A model generated the notes under the pieces. The model did no database searches. It had not been told where the DNA came from and saw only the letters and a program-made list of their open reading frames with translations. Positions 33,418-42,019 of a stretch of DNA of 64,000 bases are shown one piece after another. Made by a program: the position numbers and the translations under genes. Origin of the DNA: Thermoplasmata archaeon (lineage in GTDB: Archaea; Thermoplasmatota; Thermoplasmata; Thermoplasmatales; Thermoplasmataceae); assembly GCA_021806345.1 (NCBI GenBank), contig JAJZXP010000387.1:1-64000 (forward strand), read 5' to 3'. The number at the start of each line of letters is the position of its first letter. Positions within the stretch are counted from its first letter, which is position 1.

Positions 33418-34890
33418 ATGGTAGACGCAAATCAAAATGAAGACTCAACCGATCAGCCTAAACTTCAAAAGGGTTCAGTCGGAACTTGGCAGTCTGCTTT
33501 CTACTCGCTTGCTCAGGTCGGCCCTGCGGCTGACATAGCTATTTTGCTTGTTGGAACATTTAAAGACGCTAAGTTATATTCAGTTACCGCAATAATCGTT
33601 GCCTGGCTGATTTATGGATTATGGATGGTTACTCCATACGAATTCTCAAAGTTAAGATCAAACGCAGGAGGATATTATGCATATTCTGCAGCAGCGACAG
33701 GCTCGGGGTTTTACGGTCCTGCGACTGCATTCTCATGGCTTTACGAAAATATTACTTCATCTGCATTCGCAGTTTTGGGAATTTCATCTTTTCTGTTTCT
33801 TTTATCGTCAGAGATTTCCTCTTTAAGATATTTATGGGTTATCTTTGCTATTGGGATGATTATTTATATCACTGCAATTCCGTATTTGGGCATAAGACCA
33901 TCAGTGCAATATACACTTATTACCGGTTTCCTGGAAGTCATGTTTCTATTTGTTGCATCAATAATTATTATAATTGAAGTTGGTCCAGGCAATTCCTTTG
34001 CTCCATTTGAACTCCCAGTTAACATTCTACCCGTGTTTTTTCTCTCAATGATTTTTGCAATAAGCGATTTCACCGGAATCGGGATATCTACAACCGTTTC
34101 GGAGGAGGTGGATGAACCAAAGAAAAAGATCAAAAATTCGCTACTTTTGTCATATCTCTTCTCTGGATTAGCACTGATTCCTGCAGCTTATGCATTGACA
34201 GTGGGATTCGGGGTATCAAAAATAGGAAATTTCGCAACTACAAGTGATCCAGGTTTGTATGTTTTCATGAAATATCTTGGTCCAATAGGAGGTATCTTAC
34301 TGGTAATCTTCACCATTAACAGTTATCTCTCAAATGGAGTGGCAAAGACGAATGCAGTTAGCAGAGTATGGTTCTCTGCAAGCAGGGACAAAGTAATATT
34401 TCCACCATCATTTTCCGAGATACATCCAAAATATAAGAGTCCGTTCAAATCCATAAGAGCCTATATGATTATAATGATCTTTATAAATCTCTTATTTGGC
34501 GTCGTGTTTGGCCCGCAAACGGGAGCTTTAATTCTCCTAACTGGATCAGGAATAGGAATTATCTTTACACACATCTATTCAAATATTAGCTTAACACTAT
34601 TTACCAGAAATCAGAAAGTCTTCAGGCTGCTTTGGCACGGTATTATACCAACGCTCTCCACTTTAATAGCAATTGTTGTCGTATTTTACACGGTTGAACA
34701 GGATATTCTGGCACAATATATTTCCCCTAGTTTGGATAATTTTGCCTATTCTGTTTCGGCCGTTTTCGGTGTAATTTGGTCCGTAGTTTTTGCGCTCTAT
34801 ATCTCACATTACTATGTAACGAGAAAGCCTAAAGTTGCAAAAAATGCTGGAACATATGATGCTGATAATATAGAGATTAGATGGAATTGA
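33418..34890 (+). CDS. APC-superfamily amino-acid permease
   Basis: This 490-residue transporter has about 12 membrane helices and a soluble N-terminal 25 residues. Family signs are VGTWQSAFYSLAQVGPAADIAILL (TM1 region, with the broken-helix glycines), SNAGGYYAYSAAATGSGFYGP (the APC 'GG.Y.Y' motif), FSWLYENITSS, and TTVSEEVDEPKKKIKNSLLLSYLFSG (E..P...I). It probably imports amino acids by cation symport at the cytoplasmic membrane, consistent with the peptide-using gene set. It is convergent with the ABC permease gene, whose stop lies 2 bp away. Confidence 0.9.
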   Translation: MVDANQNEDSTDQPKLQKGSVGTWQSAFYSLAQVGPAADIAILLVGTFKDAKLYSVTAIIVAWLIYGLWMVTPYEFSKLRSNAGGYYAYSAAATGSGFYGPATAFSWLYENITSSAFAVLGISSFLFLLSSEISSLRYLWVIFAIGMIIYITAIPYLGIRPSVQYTLITGFLEVMFLFVASIIIIIEVGPGNSFAPFELPVNILPVFFLSMIFAISDFTGIGISTTVSEEVDEPKKKIKNSLLLSYLFSGLALIPAAYALTVGFGVSKIGNFATTSDPGLYVFMKYLGPIGGILLVIFTINSYLSNGVAKTNAVSRVWFSASRDKVIFPPSFSEIHPKYKSPFKSIRAYMIIMIFINLLFGVVFGPQTGALILLTGSGIGIIFTHIYSNISLTLFTRNQKVFRLLWHGIIPTLSTLIAIVVVFYTVEQDILAQYISPSLDNFAYSVSAVFGVIWSVVFALYISHYYVTRKPKVAKNAGTYDADNIEIRWN

Positions 34891-34892
34891 GT

Positions 34893-35663
34893 TCAAATTC
34901 CAGATCTAATATTTTTATATATTCTTAAGGAAATTGCAAGTAATATAATCATAACTATGAAAAGAAGTGTTGCGTCAAAGAATGTTGCAGAAACTACAGA
35001 CGAAATGAGTGATTCCCTGAGTATATTTGCTATAAAGCTCAATGGGTTAGAACCTGATATGATCTTCAGCCATTCCGGTGTGGAATTTGTGATTGGATAG
35101 AATGCGGTGCTGGCAAAATCTAGCAGGAAGAAAAGTACTATTGTAATAGTATTGTAGGCCTGCATGGATTTAGACACTCCAGAGATTATCAGAAACAGTG
35201 CTGAAAAAAGCATTGTTCCGATCACTATTGCAAACACTGAAAGGGCAATGCTCAATAGGGAAACATGCAGAATAATTGGAATTGTAAGCGCAAAACCCAT
35301 CATGATCAATGATCCAACTAGTGCAAAAAATATGGATACTGTGATTATACCGAGAAGATAGTCAAGCCTCCTGAAGGGACCAACCATTATTCTTTCGAAC
35401 ATTCCCCATCTTCTATCTGACCATAACATACTTCCACCGATATTTCCCGCGGTGAATGATTCCAGTGCAATTATCCCGGGAGCGAGAAAAGTAGTATAGC
35501 TAACAGAAGAATTACCTACAGGGACACCAGTAGTTACTATTCCCTGAAACATAAAACCCATCACAAAGAGGTACAGTGTAGGCAGTCCCAGCATGAAAAT
35601 AAGAGTCCCAATATCTATGTTAACGATTATATTTCTTATAGTCAATCTTAGAAATGCAGGCAT
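34893..35663 (-). CDS. ABC-2 type transporter permease
   Basis: This 256-residue membrane protein with six hydrophobic segments is of the ABC-2 (DrrB-like) family. It is read from the ATG at 35663; a TTG six bases upstream is also open. The DRRWGMFERIMVGPFRRLDYLLGII stretch is the family's cytoplasmic coupling helix, and FLLDFASTAFYPITNSTPEWLKIISGSNPLSFIANILRE is its ABC-2 signature. It pairs with the ATPase gene (TGA-AA-ATG junction) to form an exporter for an unknown lipid, drug or polymer. Confidence 0.9.
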   Translation of the reverse strand: MPAFLRLTIRNIIVNIDIGTLIFMLGLPTLYLFVMGFMFQGIVTTGVPVGNSSVSYTTFLAPGIIALESFTAGNIGGSMLWSDRRWGMFERIMVGPFRRLDYLLGIITVSIFFALVGSLIMMGFALTIPIILHVSLLSIALSVFAIVIGTMLFSALFLIISGVSKSMQAYNTITIVLFFLLDFASTAFYPITNSTPEWLKIISGSNPLSFIANILRESLISSVVSATFFDATLLFIVMIILLAISLRIYKNIRSGI

Positions 35664-35665
35664 TT

Positions 35666-36775
35666 TCAATTGGCAATCACCTTCATAAACACATCATCCA
35701 ATGTTGGATTATCTATCATTATCTGTTCCGCTTTTATCTGCAACTTCGAAATGTTTTCCAGCACCTTTCCGACCACAATTTCTATATTAGGTGAAACAAC
35801 AGTAATCTCTCCATTTTCCACCTCTAGTTCTACAATATCCTTATTGGATATACCTTCCTTCAACTTTTCCTTGTCAAAGGAAACTTCGGAAGTATACCTT
35901 ACTTTCATCGTTCTGAGCGCTCCATATTTTGTTTTAAGCTCAGAAGAGGTACCTTCGGCAACCTTCTTCCCATTGTCCACAATACCAATCTTGTCGCATA
36001 TGTAATCTGCCTCCTCTAAATTTTGTGTAGTAAATAGAACTGTCATCCCTTCCTTTGCTTTTTTCCTTATGTAGTCCAGGATTTTTCTCCTCATGATAGG
36101 GTCCAAACCAACAGTGGGCTCATCAAGGAAAAAAATATCCATGTCATGCATGAATTCCCTCGCCACTTGCACCCTTTTCTTTTGACCACCGCTCAAATCG
36201 AACATTCTTTTCTTCCTGAGGTCTTGAAGGTCAAAAAGCTCCATCAATTCTTCCTTTCTTGATTTGGAGACTTCTCTCGGAAGTTCCCAGAGCATACCGT
36301 ATAACTTAAAATTATTTTCGACAGTCGTAAAGTCGAAGGCCTCTTCCTGCTGGACCACCCCTATTCTTTTCCTTATCTCGCTTCCGTCTTTCCTTACATC
36401 CATACCGAGGACTTTCAGGTCTCCTGACTCATATGCAATCAATGTGGTTAGAATCTTTATTGTTGTGCTCTTTCCAGCACCATTACGTCCAAGTAAACCG
36501 TATATCTCGCCTTTTTTTACACAGAATGAAAGATCATCAACTGCTTTTTTCTTTCCATCGTATGATTTTATAAGATGATCAACTTGAATAGCGTATTCCA
36601 TTTGCCTTGATTCGTGATCATGATATAAATCATGATATTGATTTGCCATTACATTTTCTTCTATTGTTTTTATTTGCGAGAAACCCGGTTTTCCGGGTAG
36701 TTTATTAGGGAGATCAATATTTAAACTATCGAGATCCACCTTATCAGTCAATTTTTTATTTTTCTCGATATCCAT
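35666..36775 (-). CDS. ABC transporter ATP-binding protein with N-terminal extension
   Basis: This 369-residue DrrA-like ABC-2 exporter ATPase has Walker A GRNGAGKST, signature LSGGQKKRVQVAREF, Walker B MDIFFLDEPTVGLDP and switch FTTQNLEEADYICD. It carries about 60 extra residues before the usual start (EYAIQVDHLIKSYDGKK), rich in charge and His (YHDLYHDHESR), with internal Met43 and Met59. A TATA-like ATTTAAATATATTT (36804-36818) fits a start at 36775, so the extension is probably translated. The C-terminal 80 residues are the family's accessory domain. It precedes the permease gene in one transcript. Confidence 0.92.
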   Translation of the reverse strand: MDIEKNKKLTDKVDLDSLNIDLPNKLPGKPGFSQIKTIEENVMANQYHDLYHDHESRQMEYAIQVDHLIKSYDGKKKAVDDLSFCVKKGEIYGLLGRNGAGKSTTIKILTTLIAYESGDLKVLGMDVRKDGSEIRKRIGVVQQEEAFDFTTVENNFKLYGMLWELPREVSKSRKEELMELFDLQDLRKKRMFDLSGGQKKRVQVAREFMHDMDIFFLDEPTVGLDPIMRRKILDYIRKKAKEGMTVLFTTQNLEEADYICDKIGIVDNGKKVAEGTSSELKTKYGALRTMKVRYTSEVSFDKEKLKEGISNKDIVELEVENGEITVVSPNIEIVVGKVLENISKLQIKAEQIMIDNPTLDDVFMKVIAN

Positions 36776-37246
36776 TCTTATTCAAACGCTGAATTGTTGA
36801 GATTATTTAAATATATTTAGAACTTTAAATTTAAACTTTTGAAATTTAAATTTATGTCTGTCAACCTTTCAGTTGAATAAATTAATGGTAAAGTTACAGA
36901 ACTGCAAAAATAATATACCAAAACATTCACACACTTTAAACTACGATATTCACCTTCCTCTTCTTATACACGTTGAAGATCCAACTCAACGGAACTACCA
37001 GATTATATGCAAAAGTTGTTTTACCCTCCCGATCTTATATCACTTAGATTCGAACAATGAGACAGTCACAACCAAGAACAAATGAAAAATAGGTTAAGGT
37101 TTAAGGAAAAATATATTCAAAAACATCTAGTTGTTGATTTTGTTGTTGAATTTTTTCAATTTGCTAGTCAGAGCCAGATAATCATAAAAATTTATATTTC
37201 TTCAAAATTCTCGAGCAGTATATTAACTCCTAAGTAATCAGAAAAT
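36776..37246. other. Divergent promoter region, no gene recognised
   Basis: About 470 AT-rich bases between the divergent ABC transporter and a small plus-strand gene. AAATTT/TTTAAA repeats at 36812-36855 contain TATA-like elements on both strands. An ORF of 70 codons (36873-37085) has no recognisable features and unusual composition, and is not called. No RNA structure was noticed. Confidence 0.4.
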
Positions 37247-37492
37247 GTGATCGAAGAGGATTACAGATATATCACCTGCGGCGGTGATCCTTTCACCTAT
37301 CTAAAGAGCGCTTTCAGAGCAATGAAGATTGAGCTTGAATCCGGTCAAGAGGGCAGAATGCTGTTCTTGAGAGAGAAATTCCCTTATGACAAAAATATCT
37401 TTCAGTCTCTTGCCTCACAAAGCAAGTTAGAATTAAAGAGATTTCTGGAGGAAAATGGTGAACTTACAATTGAAGTAATGCGCATAGAATAG
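37247..37492 (+). CDS. Small protein of unknown function
   Basis: This 81-residue acidic protein is read from a GTG at 37247; an upstream ATG runs into a stop. The sequence MIEEDYRYITCGGDPFTYLKSAFRAMKIELESGQEGRMLFLREKFPYDKN.. has one Cys and an alpha/beta look with no membrane segment, and is not recognised. TAATCAGAAAAT precedes the start, and AT-rich TATA-like DNA lies at 37185-37200. It ends 5 bp from the convergent M24 peptidase gene. The open frame and hydrophobic pattern suggest a real gene. Confidence 0.55.
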   Translation: MIEEDYRYITCGGDPFTYLKSAFRAMKIELESGQEGRMLFLREKFPYDKNIFQSLASQSKLELKRFLEENGELTIEVMRIE

Positions 37493-37497
37493 TTCAA

Positions 37498-38592
37498 TCA
37501 CAAAACCATCAGTTCTCTGGACATCGAATTAAACGGAACACATTTCTTACCGTTGAAGTAATTTGTATCCTCAATCCTAACTCCCCCCATGTCTCTAATA
37601 TAAATTCCCGGCTCTATGGTAAAAACTGAATTTGTTACAACCTTTGAATTATTTTCGGGGATGAGATATGGGGGCTCGTGGACAGATATCCCCAGGCCGT
37701 GTCCCAACCTGTGAATAAATTCTTTGCCAAATCCATCCTTCTGAATTATATTTCTGGCTGTTTGATCCATTTCAGAATAGGTTGTTTCTCCATTTATAAT
37801 CTCTCTGGTTTGTTCGTTTGCCATTTTAACTGAATTGAATATTGTTTCAAATTTCTTGTTGGATTCTCCCAGTATAAATGTGCGGGTGTTGTCGGACGAA
37901 TATCCTTTCAACTTACCACCATAATCGATCACAATAGGATCACCTCTCTTCAGGGCAGTATTGTCGGGAGAATGGTGTGGAACGGCGGAATTCTTTCCAA
38001 AAGCCACTATTGAAGGAAAGGCCGTCCCATCCAGAGAATTCTCTACAAATCTATCTTCCAGTCTTTTGGCGAATTGCTTTTCTGTAATTCCCTCTCTAAG
38101 TTCATTCAATATCTCCTTAAGACTTTTTTCAGATAAGCGAGTTGCCTCTCTTATCAATGAAAGCTCCAACTCTTCCTTTACAAATCTGAGCTGATTCAAC
38201 ATAGGATCAGAGTTTTCAAATGTCACATTGAACGTTTTCATTAAATAATCTAGATGGAAAAAAGGCATATTGCCGTCAACATATATTGAATTGGGGCGAC
38301 CAACTATTTCTCTAAGAATTTTATAGGGATTCTCACCGTCATTCCAAGTTTGTGTTTGATTGACCCATGTTTCTTCTATTATTTGGTCTTCCATTAGCTT
38401 CGGGCATAAAATAGAGCAATTTTTTCTGGTAACAATAAGAACCGTCAGCCGTTCCATGGACTCGGTCTCCATCCCCGTCAAATAGAAAAAATTTGGACCA
38501 GGCGGGATAATAACTGAATCTATTTGCTTAAGTTCCATAAGAGAAACTAATTCGTCACATCTTCCCTTGTAAACATTTTCCGGGAAATACAT
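37498..38592 (-). CDS. M24 metallopeptidase (Xaa-Pro aminopeptidase/dipeptidase type)
   Basis: This 364-residue creatinase-fold peptidase has an N-terminal creatinase domain (about 1-130) and a C-terminal pita-bread domain. Metal ligands are visible: VIDYGGKLKGYSSDNTRTF (two Asp), HRLGHGLGISVHE (His), FTIEPGIY (Glu) and VRIEDTN (Glu). It removes N-terminal residues before Pro, in the cytoplasm as no signal peptide is seen. It is paralogous to the gene at 44639-45718. The HExxH protein gene lies 20 bp upstream on the same strand. Confidence 0.9.
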   Translation of the reverse strand: MYFPENVYKGRCDELVSLMELKQIDSVIIPPGPNFFYLTGMETESMERLTVLIVTRKNCSILCPKLMEDQIIEETWVNQTQTWNDGENPYKILREIVGRPNSIYVDGNMPFFHLDYLMKTFNVTFENSDPMLNQLRFVKEELELSLIREATRLSEKSLKEILNELREGITEKQFAKRLEDRFVENSLDGTAFPSIVAFGKNSAVPHHSPDNTALKRGDPIVIDYGGKLKGYSSDNTRTFILGESNKKFETIFNSVKMANEQTREIINGETTYSEMDQTARNIIQKDGFGKEFIHRLGHGLGISVHEPPYLIPENNSKVVTNSVFTIEPGIYIRDMGGVRIEDTNYFNGKKCVPFNSMSRELMVL

Positions 38593-38612
38593 TATTCCGT
38601 TATAAGTTATGA

Positions 38613-39182
38613 CTACATAATATATGATGTGCTTTCCTTGTCAAAATTTCTAACTATTTTAAAAGTAGTTCCGTTTCCCCCTGGAATCCTCAGTAAGAAA
38701 GGATAAAGTTTCCATGGGTCTGAGGTAGATATTTTATATACAGGGTGGGTTTTGTCAAAGGACATAGATGCCACATACGCGGTCATGCGTCTGTCTTCTA
38801 TCTCATTTATATATCCAAGAGAATGCAAATATTCATGCTCCAGTATGGAGTAAATATATGACTTTATTTCCACATCACTTATCCCCATTTGTTTTAACCC
38901 ATATATTAAATTTTGATTCATGACAATGTAGTTCCCACTAACCTCCCAGTATGCACCCAATGTATTTGGAAGGTCTGATAATATCAATCCCAATCCAGAC
39001 CTCTCTTTCTTGATAACCTCCTTTACGTTTCGTTTGACTAACGCGAAAATACCGTCATAATCGAATGTGCCTATTTTTTCCATAAAAAGAGCGTTTTCGT
39101 TTAACTTATTATATTCGGTTTCCCCAGATTCATTATTGAGCATCTTACTATTGTTGTTATCTATTGAAAAGGAAATCCCCAT
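38613..39182 (-). CDS. Putative zinc metallopeptidase (HExxHxxGxxxE)
   Basis: This 189-residue protein is of no recognised family. Its ILEHEYLHSLGYINEIEDRRM stretch contains HEYLH at residues 116-120, followed by Gly123 and Glu127, a zincin-like arrangement (HExxH plus a Gly-turn and a possible third ligand Glu127). The zone before it (GAYWEVSGNYIVMNQNLI) could be the substrate strand of a metzincin- or gluzincin-like fold. There is no signal peptide and no membrane helix, so it acts in the cytoplasm. It sits 20 bp before an M24 peptidase gene, supporting a role in protein turnover (inference). Confidence 0.65.
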   Translation of the reverse strand: MGISFSIDNNNSKMLNNESGETEYNKLNENALFMEKIGTFDYDGIFALVKRNVKEVIKKERSGLGLILSDLPNTLGAYWEVSGNYIVMNQNLIYGLKQMGISDVEIKSYIYSILEHEYLHSLGYINEIEDRRMTAYVASMSFDKTHPVYKISTSDPWKLYPFLLRIPGGNGTTFKIVRNFDKESTSYIM

Positions 39183-39264
39183 ACAAGTCTGAAGATATTC
39201 TTGTATTTAGATTTTAATTTTTTTTCTATATAGTAAACCCCAATTTCACTCAAAAAATTATAAA

Positions 39265-39337
39265 TGCGGGTGCCGGGATTTGGACCCGAGGCACGAGCTT
39301 GGCAAGCTCGCGTGTTACCAGGCTACACCACACCCGC
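39265..39337 (-). tRNA. tRNA-Gly (GCC anticodon)
   Basis: The minus-strand 73-nt cloverleaf has acceptor GCGGGTG/CACCCGC with discriminator A. The anticodon stem is CGAGC/GCTCG with loop TTGCCAA and anticodon GCC. The T-arm is TCGGG-TCCAAAT-CCCGG. CCA is not encoded. Confidence 0.93.
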
Positions 39338-39447
39338 GTAAAAAAGGTATAATTCGTTTGGTAATAAATCTTAGGATTTGGTATAATTAACGATAAAATA
39401 TGATGATAACGGTATAGATATTCTAGGTTGATCAAGACCCATATCGA

Positions 39448-40167
39448 TCAAAGCACTAAATTCATTTTTCTCTCTACAGAAGCAATAACTTCCCAGGCAA
39501 CCGTCCAAATTGTCAATTCTTCATCAAATATACTCATTGGGAGTAATTTCTGATAAACATTGCTTAAAAAATCCCCTTCAGAGAAGCCGCCAATAAATAC
39601 AGACACACTATCATTTCTTAATTCTTTTCCAAGTTCTCCAGTTTTTCCCTTCGGAGAAAGCAAAATATTTTTACCTGATACATCCACAAGCTTCTCCCAG
39701 CTCCCATTTTCAACGTTCATTAATGTTACTCCGTCTGGGCTCTCTAATGACCCCTTAAGGAGGACCTTTTCTATTATTCCTGCAAATCTGTTATAGGACT
39801 TGGGAACTCTTGTAATAGGGTTAATCCTGATTATCTGATCGTTTTTAGTGTGGATGTTTACCCGTAATTCTCCTTTTTTATTCAGTATCGAATCCTGAGT
39901 CACATTTAAAAAATGATGAAAAATGTCCGGTCTACCCATTCTGTTCGACATACCAGGGAATTGCTTATCAATAGAACTATGCATAAAATTCGAATCCAAC
40001 AGTATCTCACTTACCTTCTTCCCCTTCGAGTTTGCAATTTTTCTTATTTGATAATTGTCCTGTAATTCTGTGGGTATCAGTTCAAGTTCAGCATCAATAA
40101 CATTTATTGTTAACACGTCAACATATATCCAGTAGTAATAATAGCTTGATCCCTTTTTCTCCAGCAC
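39448..40167 (-). CDS. nep1: rRNA (pseudouridine) methyltransferase Nep1
   Basis: This 239-residue SPOUT-family methyltransferase methylates a pseudouridine in helix 35 of 16S rRNA and assists small-subunit assembly (Emg1 in eukaryotes). Family landmarks are DAELELIP near residue 25, ILLDSNFMHSSID, GRPDIFHHFLNVTQDS and RVPKSYNRFAGIIEKVL, with SPKGKTGE and VFIGGFSEGDF nearer the C-terminus, the SPOUT knot region. It is read from a GTG at 40167 because no ATG suits; another GTG at 40116 would give a protein starting nearer the conserved core and cannot be excluded. Divergent from tRNA-His, 44 bp away. Confidence 0.9.
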   Translation of the reverse strand: MLEKKGSSYYYYWIYVDVLTINVIDAELELIPTELQDNYQIRKIANSKGKKVSEILLDSNFMHSSIDKQFPGMSNRMGRPDIFHHFLNVTQDSILNKKGELRVNIHTKNDQIIRINPITRVPKSYNRFAGIIEKVLLKGSLESPDGVTLMNVENGSWEKLVDVSGKNILLSPKGKTGELGKELRNDSVSVFIGGFSEGDFLSNVYQKLLPMSIFDEELTIWTVAWEVIASVERKMNLVL

Positions 40168-40180
40168 TATTGGAATTGTT

Positions 40181-40193
40181 AAAATATATTAAT
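40181..40193 (+). promoter_or_regulatory. TATA box of tRNA-His
   Basis: AAAATATATTAAT is centred about 25 bp before the first base of tRNA-His on the plus strand. It also lies close to the start of divergent nep1. Confidence 0.45.
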
Positions 40194-40210
40194 GCTCTAC
40201 TGAACCAAGT

Positions 40211-40283
40211 GGCCGGGTTGGGGTAGGGGATATCCTTGGGGACTGTGGATCCCCGGACCCGGGTTCAATTCCCGGACCCGGCC
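40211..40283 (+). tRNA. tRNA-His (GTG anticodon)
   Basis: The acceptor is GCCGGGT/ACCCGGC. The extra G at 40211 (G-1) faces C40283 (C73), the histidine identity pair, which is encoded in the gene. The anticodon stem is GGGGA/TCCCC with loop CTGTGGA and anticodon GTG. The T-arm is CCGGG-TTCAATT-CCCGG. No CCA and no intron are encoded. Insertion-sequence fragments begin about 85 bp downstream. Confidence 0.93.
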
Positions 40284-40367
40284 TCGTCTGAGCAAGTTCA
40301 GTGCTTTATGGTCTCATGGTTTTTTTAAAGGCTTGCCTATAGAATATAATTAGAATTTCTATTCGTC

Positions 40368-40643
40368 TTAAAACTGTCGAAAATGAGTAAATTTGAATTG
40401 AGGTTTGCATCGATTTATCAGACATATCCTGTAGTTTAATTTGATCAATTCCTTTGACGTGTATCTGTCTGATATTGTTGATTCCATAAAAATGTCATTT
40501 TCCCCATATGATTTTAAGAATTCATCCAAAACAGGAATGTCATTACTCGTGTTCTTCTGACTGATTATCAATTCATTTTCATCCATTACTCCAGCAATTG
40601 CGGAAATCTTGTGTACATCCAAACCTATTGCTAAAGTGATCAT
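40368..40643 (-). pseudogene. IS110-family transposase, N-terminal fragment
   Basis: These 91 codons begin ITLAIGLDVHKISAIAGVMDENELI, the N-terminal DEDD-type 'LDVHK' catalytic motif of IS110 transposases. IFMESTISDRYTSKELIK follows, with the conserved acidic Glu, and INRCKPQFKF. The protein is cut off where the next catalytic Asp motif should come, and about 75 percent of a normal transposase (about 330-400 residues) is missing. It is a dead remnant in the gap between tRNA-His and the S8e gene. Confidence 0.8.
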
Positions 40644-40700
40644 CGCTGTGATTCAGTGAGATTCATGAATTGAAGACTCTATAATCTCCCAATCACCTAA

Positions 40701-40904
40701 CACTCTCTATTCTCACAACAACATTGTGTTTTGACAGACAGTGATACAGATAATGGAGGAAGGCCAAACATTCTTATCAAAGCAATTGTGAATGTGTTGT
40801 TTTTGCAGAGCATGTACAACAAGGCAGATGAACTGGCTGAAACATTCATCCGGGATCGAATATCGTTCACCGATATCACGAAACTTTCATGGAAACAGGC
40901 ATGA
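40701..40904 (+). pseudogene. IS5-type transposase, N-terminal fragment
   Basis: This open stretch of 67 codons contains SDTDNGGRPNILIKAIVNV, then LFLQSMYNKADELAETFIR and DRISFTDITKL. It matches the N-terminal pattern of IS5/IS1182 transposases ('GRPPxDPVxMLKxLxLQxxYNLSDEExExxLxDRISF'). It ends at a TGA at 40902 and the catalytic DDE region is absent. It lies opposite and beside the IS110 fragment. Confidence 0.6.
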
Positions 40905-41393
40905 AGCATACTTGAGAAGGCTGCTAAGAGGGGGGACCAAGAAGAATTTTTTATCAACAATTAGTGAGGAGTGAGGAAGTGGAGAAAGTTATAAATATTT
41001 CTGGGGAATTCAACTTTGTCAATTTTGGGTATTTTTCAATGAGCGACTTCACTTTGTAATCCTTTCCCGCTTTTCATCGTGGTTTATTTTCAGTTCACCC
41101 TTTAACCTCTTGGGCACAATGATGGAATATTGCAGCGCGGTCTAATAATTGTCACAATACTATGGAAACGTTATACTGGGGATAATGAGAGATAAAACGG
41201 ATCACAAAGGAGGCGATTGAAGTTTTGGTCTGAAATATAACTCGAAAAAGAAGAAGGGGCATGGAACAAGAATTCTTAACTGAATGAAAAATTCACTTTC
41301 TATAGAGCAGGAACTTCCGTTTTTCAAGCGAGGAGGCAATGTTAGAAAAGAGTTATTAGCCTTGCACTCATACAGTGAGAAATAGGTGAACTG
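40905..41393. other. Intergenic debris and leader region of the S8e/SRP19 genes
   Basis: About 490 bases downstream of the transposase fragments. No gene is recognised. The last 15 bases hold the Shine-Dalgarno AGGTGA for the S8e gene, and the AT-rich stretch near 40990-41040 could hold promoter elements. Part of it may be further decayed transposon, since no motif stands out. Confidence 0.4.
41384..41389 (+). promoter_or_regulatory. Shine-Dalgarno AGGTGA before the S8e gene
   Basis: AGGTGA ends 4 bases before the ATG at 41394 and matches the 3' end of 16S rRNA. It fixes the start and shows a leadered mRNA. Confidence 0.6.
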
Positions 41394-41771
41394 ATGGGAA
41401 GATTCCAGGGAAGGTCAACTACAAAATTTACAGGGGGAAAATACAGACAATTCAGAGCAAAAAGGCGAACTGAGATCGGTAGAGAAGCAACAATGACAAG
41501 AGTCAACCCGATACAGAGAAAAGTGATGAGAATAACAGGGGGAAACTTAAAAACAGTGCTGCTTAATGGAAATGAGGCAAATGTCTACAATCCAAGAGAA
41601 AAGAAAACAACAAGAGTCAAAATCAAGACAGTTAAAGAAAATCCTGCCAATCCACATTACGTTCAAAGAAATCTAATGAATAAGGGAACAATAATCGAAA
41701 CTGATCTTGGAAATGCCAGAATAACCTCCAGGCCCGGACAGGATGGGGTAATAAACGCAGTTCTTCTATGA
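41394..41771 (+). CDS. rps8e: 30S ribosomal protein S8e
   Basis: This 125-residue small-subunit protein is archaeal and eukaryotic only. The N-terminus GRFQGRSTTKFTGGKYRQFRAKRRTEIGREA is the S8e signature, and the remainder (KVMRITGGNLKTVLL...NPANPHYVQRNLMNKGTIIETDLGNARITSRPGQDGVINAVLL) matches the beta-barrel rRNA-binding core. The length fits archaeal S8e. Its stop overlaps the SRP19 start (ATGA), so the two are translationally coupled. Confidence 0.97.
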   Translation: MGRFQGRSTTKFTGGKYRQFRAKRRTEIGREATMTRVNPIQRKVMRITGGNLKTVLLNGNEANVYNPREKKTTRVKIKTVKENPANPHYVQRNLMNKGTIIETDLGNARITSRPGQDGVINAVLL

Positions 41772-42019
41772 GAATTACTCTTTACTCAATGTATTTTAAT
41801 CCAAAAATAAGCAGAAGACTAGGTAGAAAGATACCATTGGAAATTGCCAAAAGATATAGCGATCAGAAATTGGAAGAAATATTAAAGTCTCTGAAATTGG
41901 CTTATGAAGCAAAGGATGGAAGATATCCTCGGGTACCCTATGAAAACTCCAAGATTTTCACATTAGAGGCAAATCTTAAAAAGGGAACAATTTTAAAAAT
42001 GATTGAAAGAAAATTGTAG
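41768..42019 (+). CDS. srp19: Signal recognition particle subunit SRP19
   Basis: This 83-residue protein binds the SRP RNA tetraloops and allows SRP54 binding during co-translational targeting. The core YSMYFNPKISRRLGRKIPLEIAKRYSDQKLEEILKSLKL, then KDGRYPRVPYENSKIFTLEANLKKGTILKMIERKL, is characteristic. It is short at 83 residues, close to the archaeal minimum. The ATG overlaps the S8e stop by four bases, and it meets the stop of priL at the next base. Confidence 0.93.
   Translation: MRITLYSMYFNPKISRRLGRKIPLEIAKRYSDQKLEEILKSLKLAYEAKDGRYPRVPYENSKIFTLEANLKKGTILKMIERKL

Noticed and set aside
36873..37085. 70-codon plus-strand ORF
   Set aside because: No motif, odd composition, no promoter or Shine-Dalgarno sequence, and located in the divergent promoter region.
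40701..40904. Similarity of NKADELAETFIRDRISFTDI to the C-terminal segment of DXP reductoisomerase
   Set aside because: Extending the frame upstream gives GGRPNILIKAIVNVLFLQS, which fits an IS5-type transposase start much better, and archaea of this class use the mevalonate pathway.
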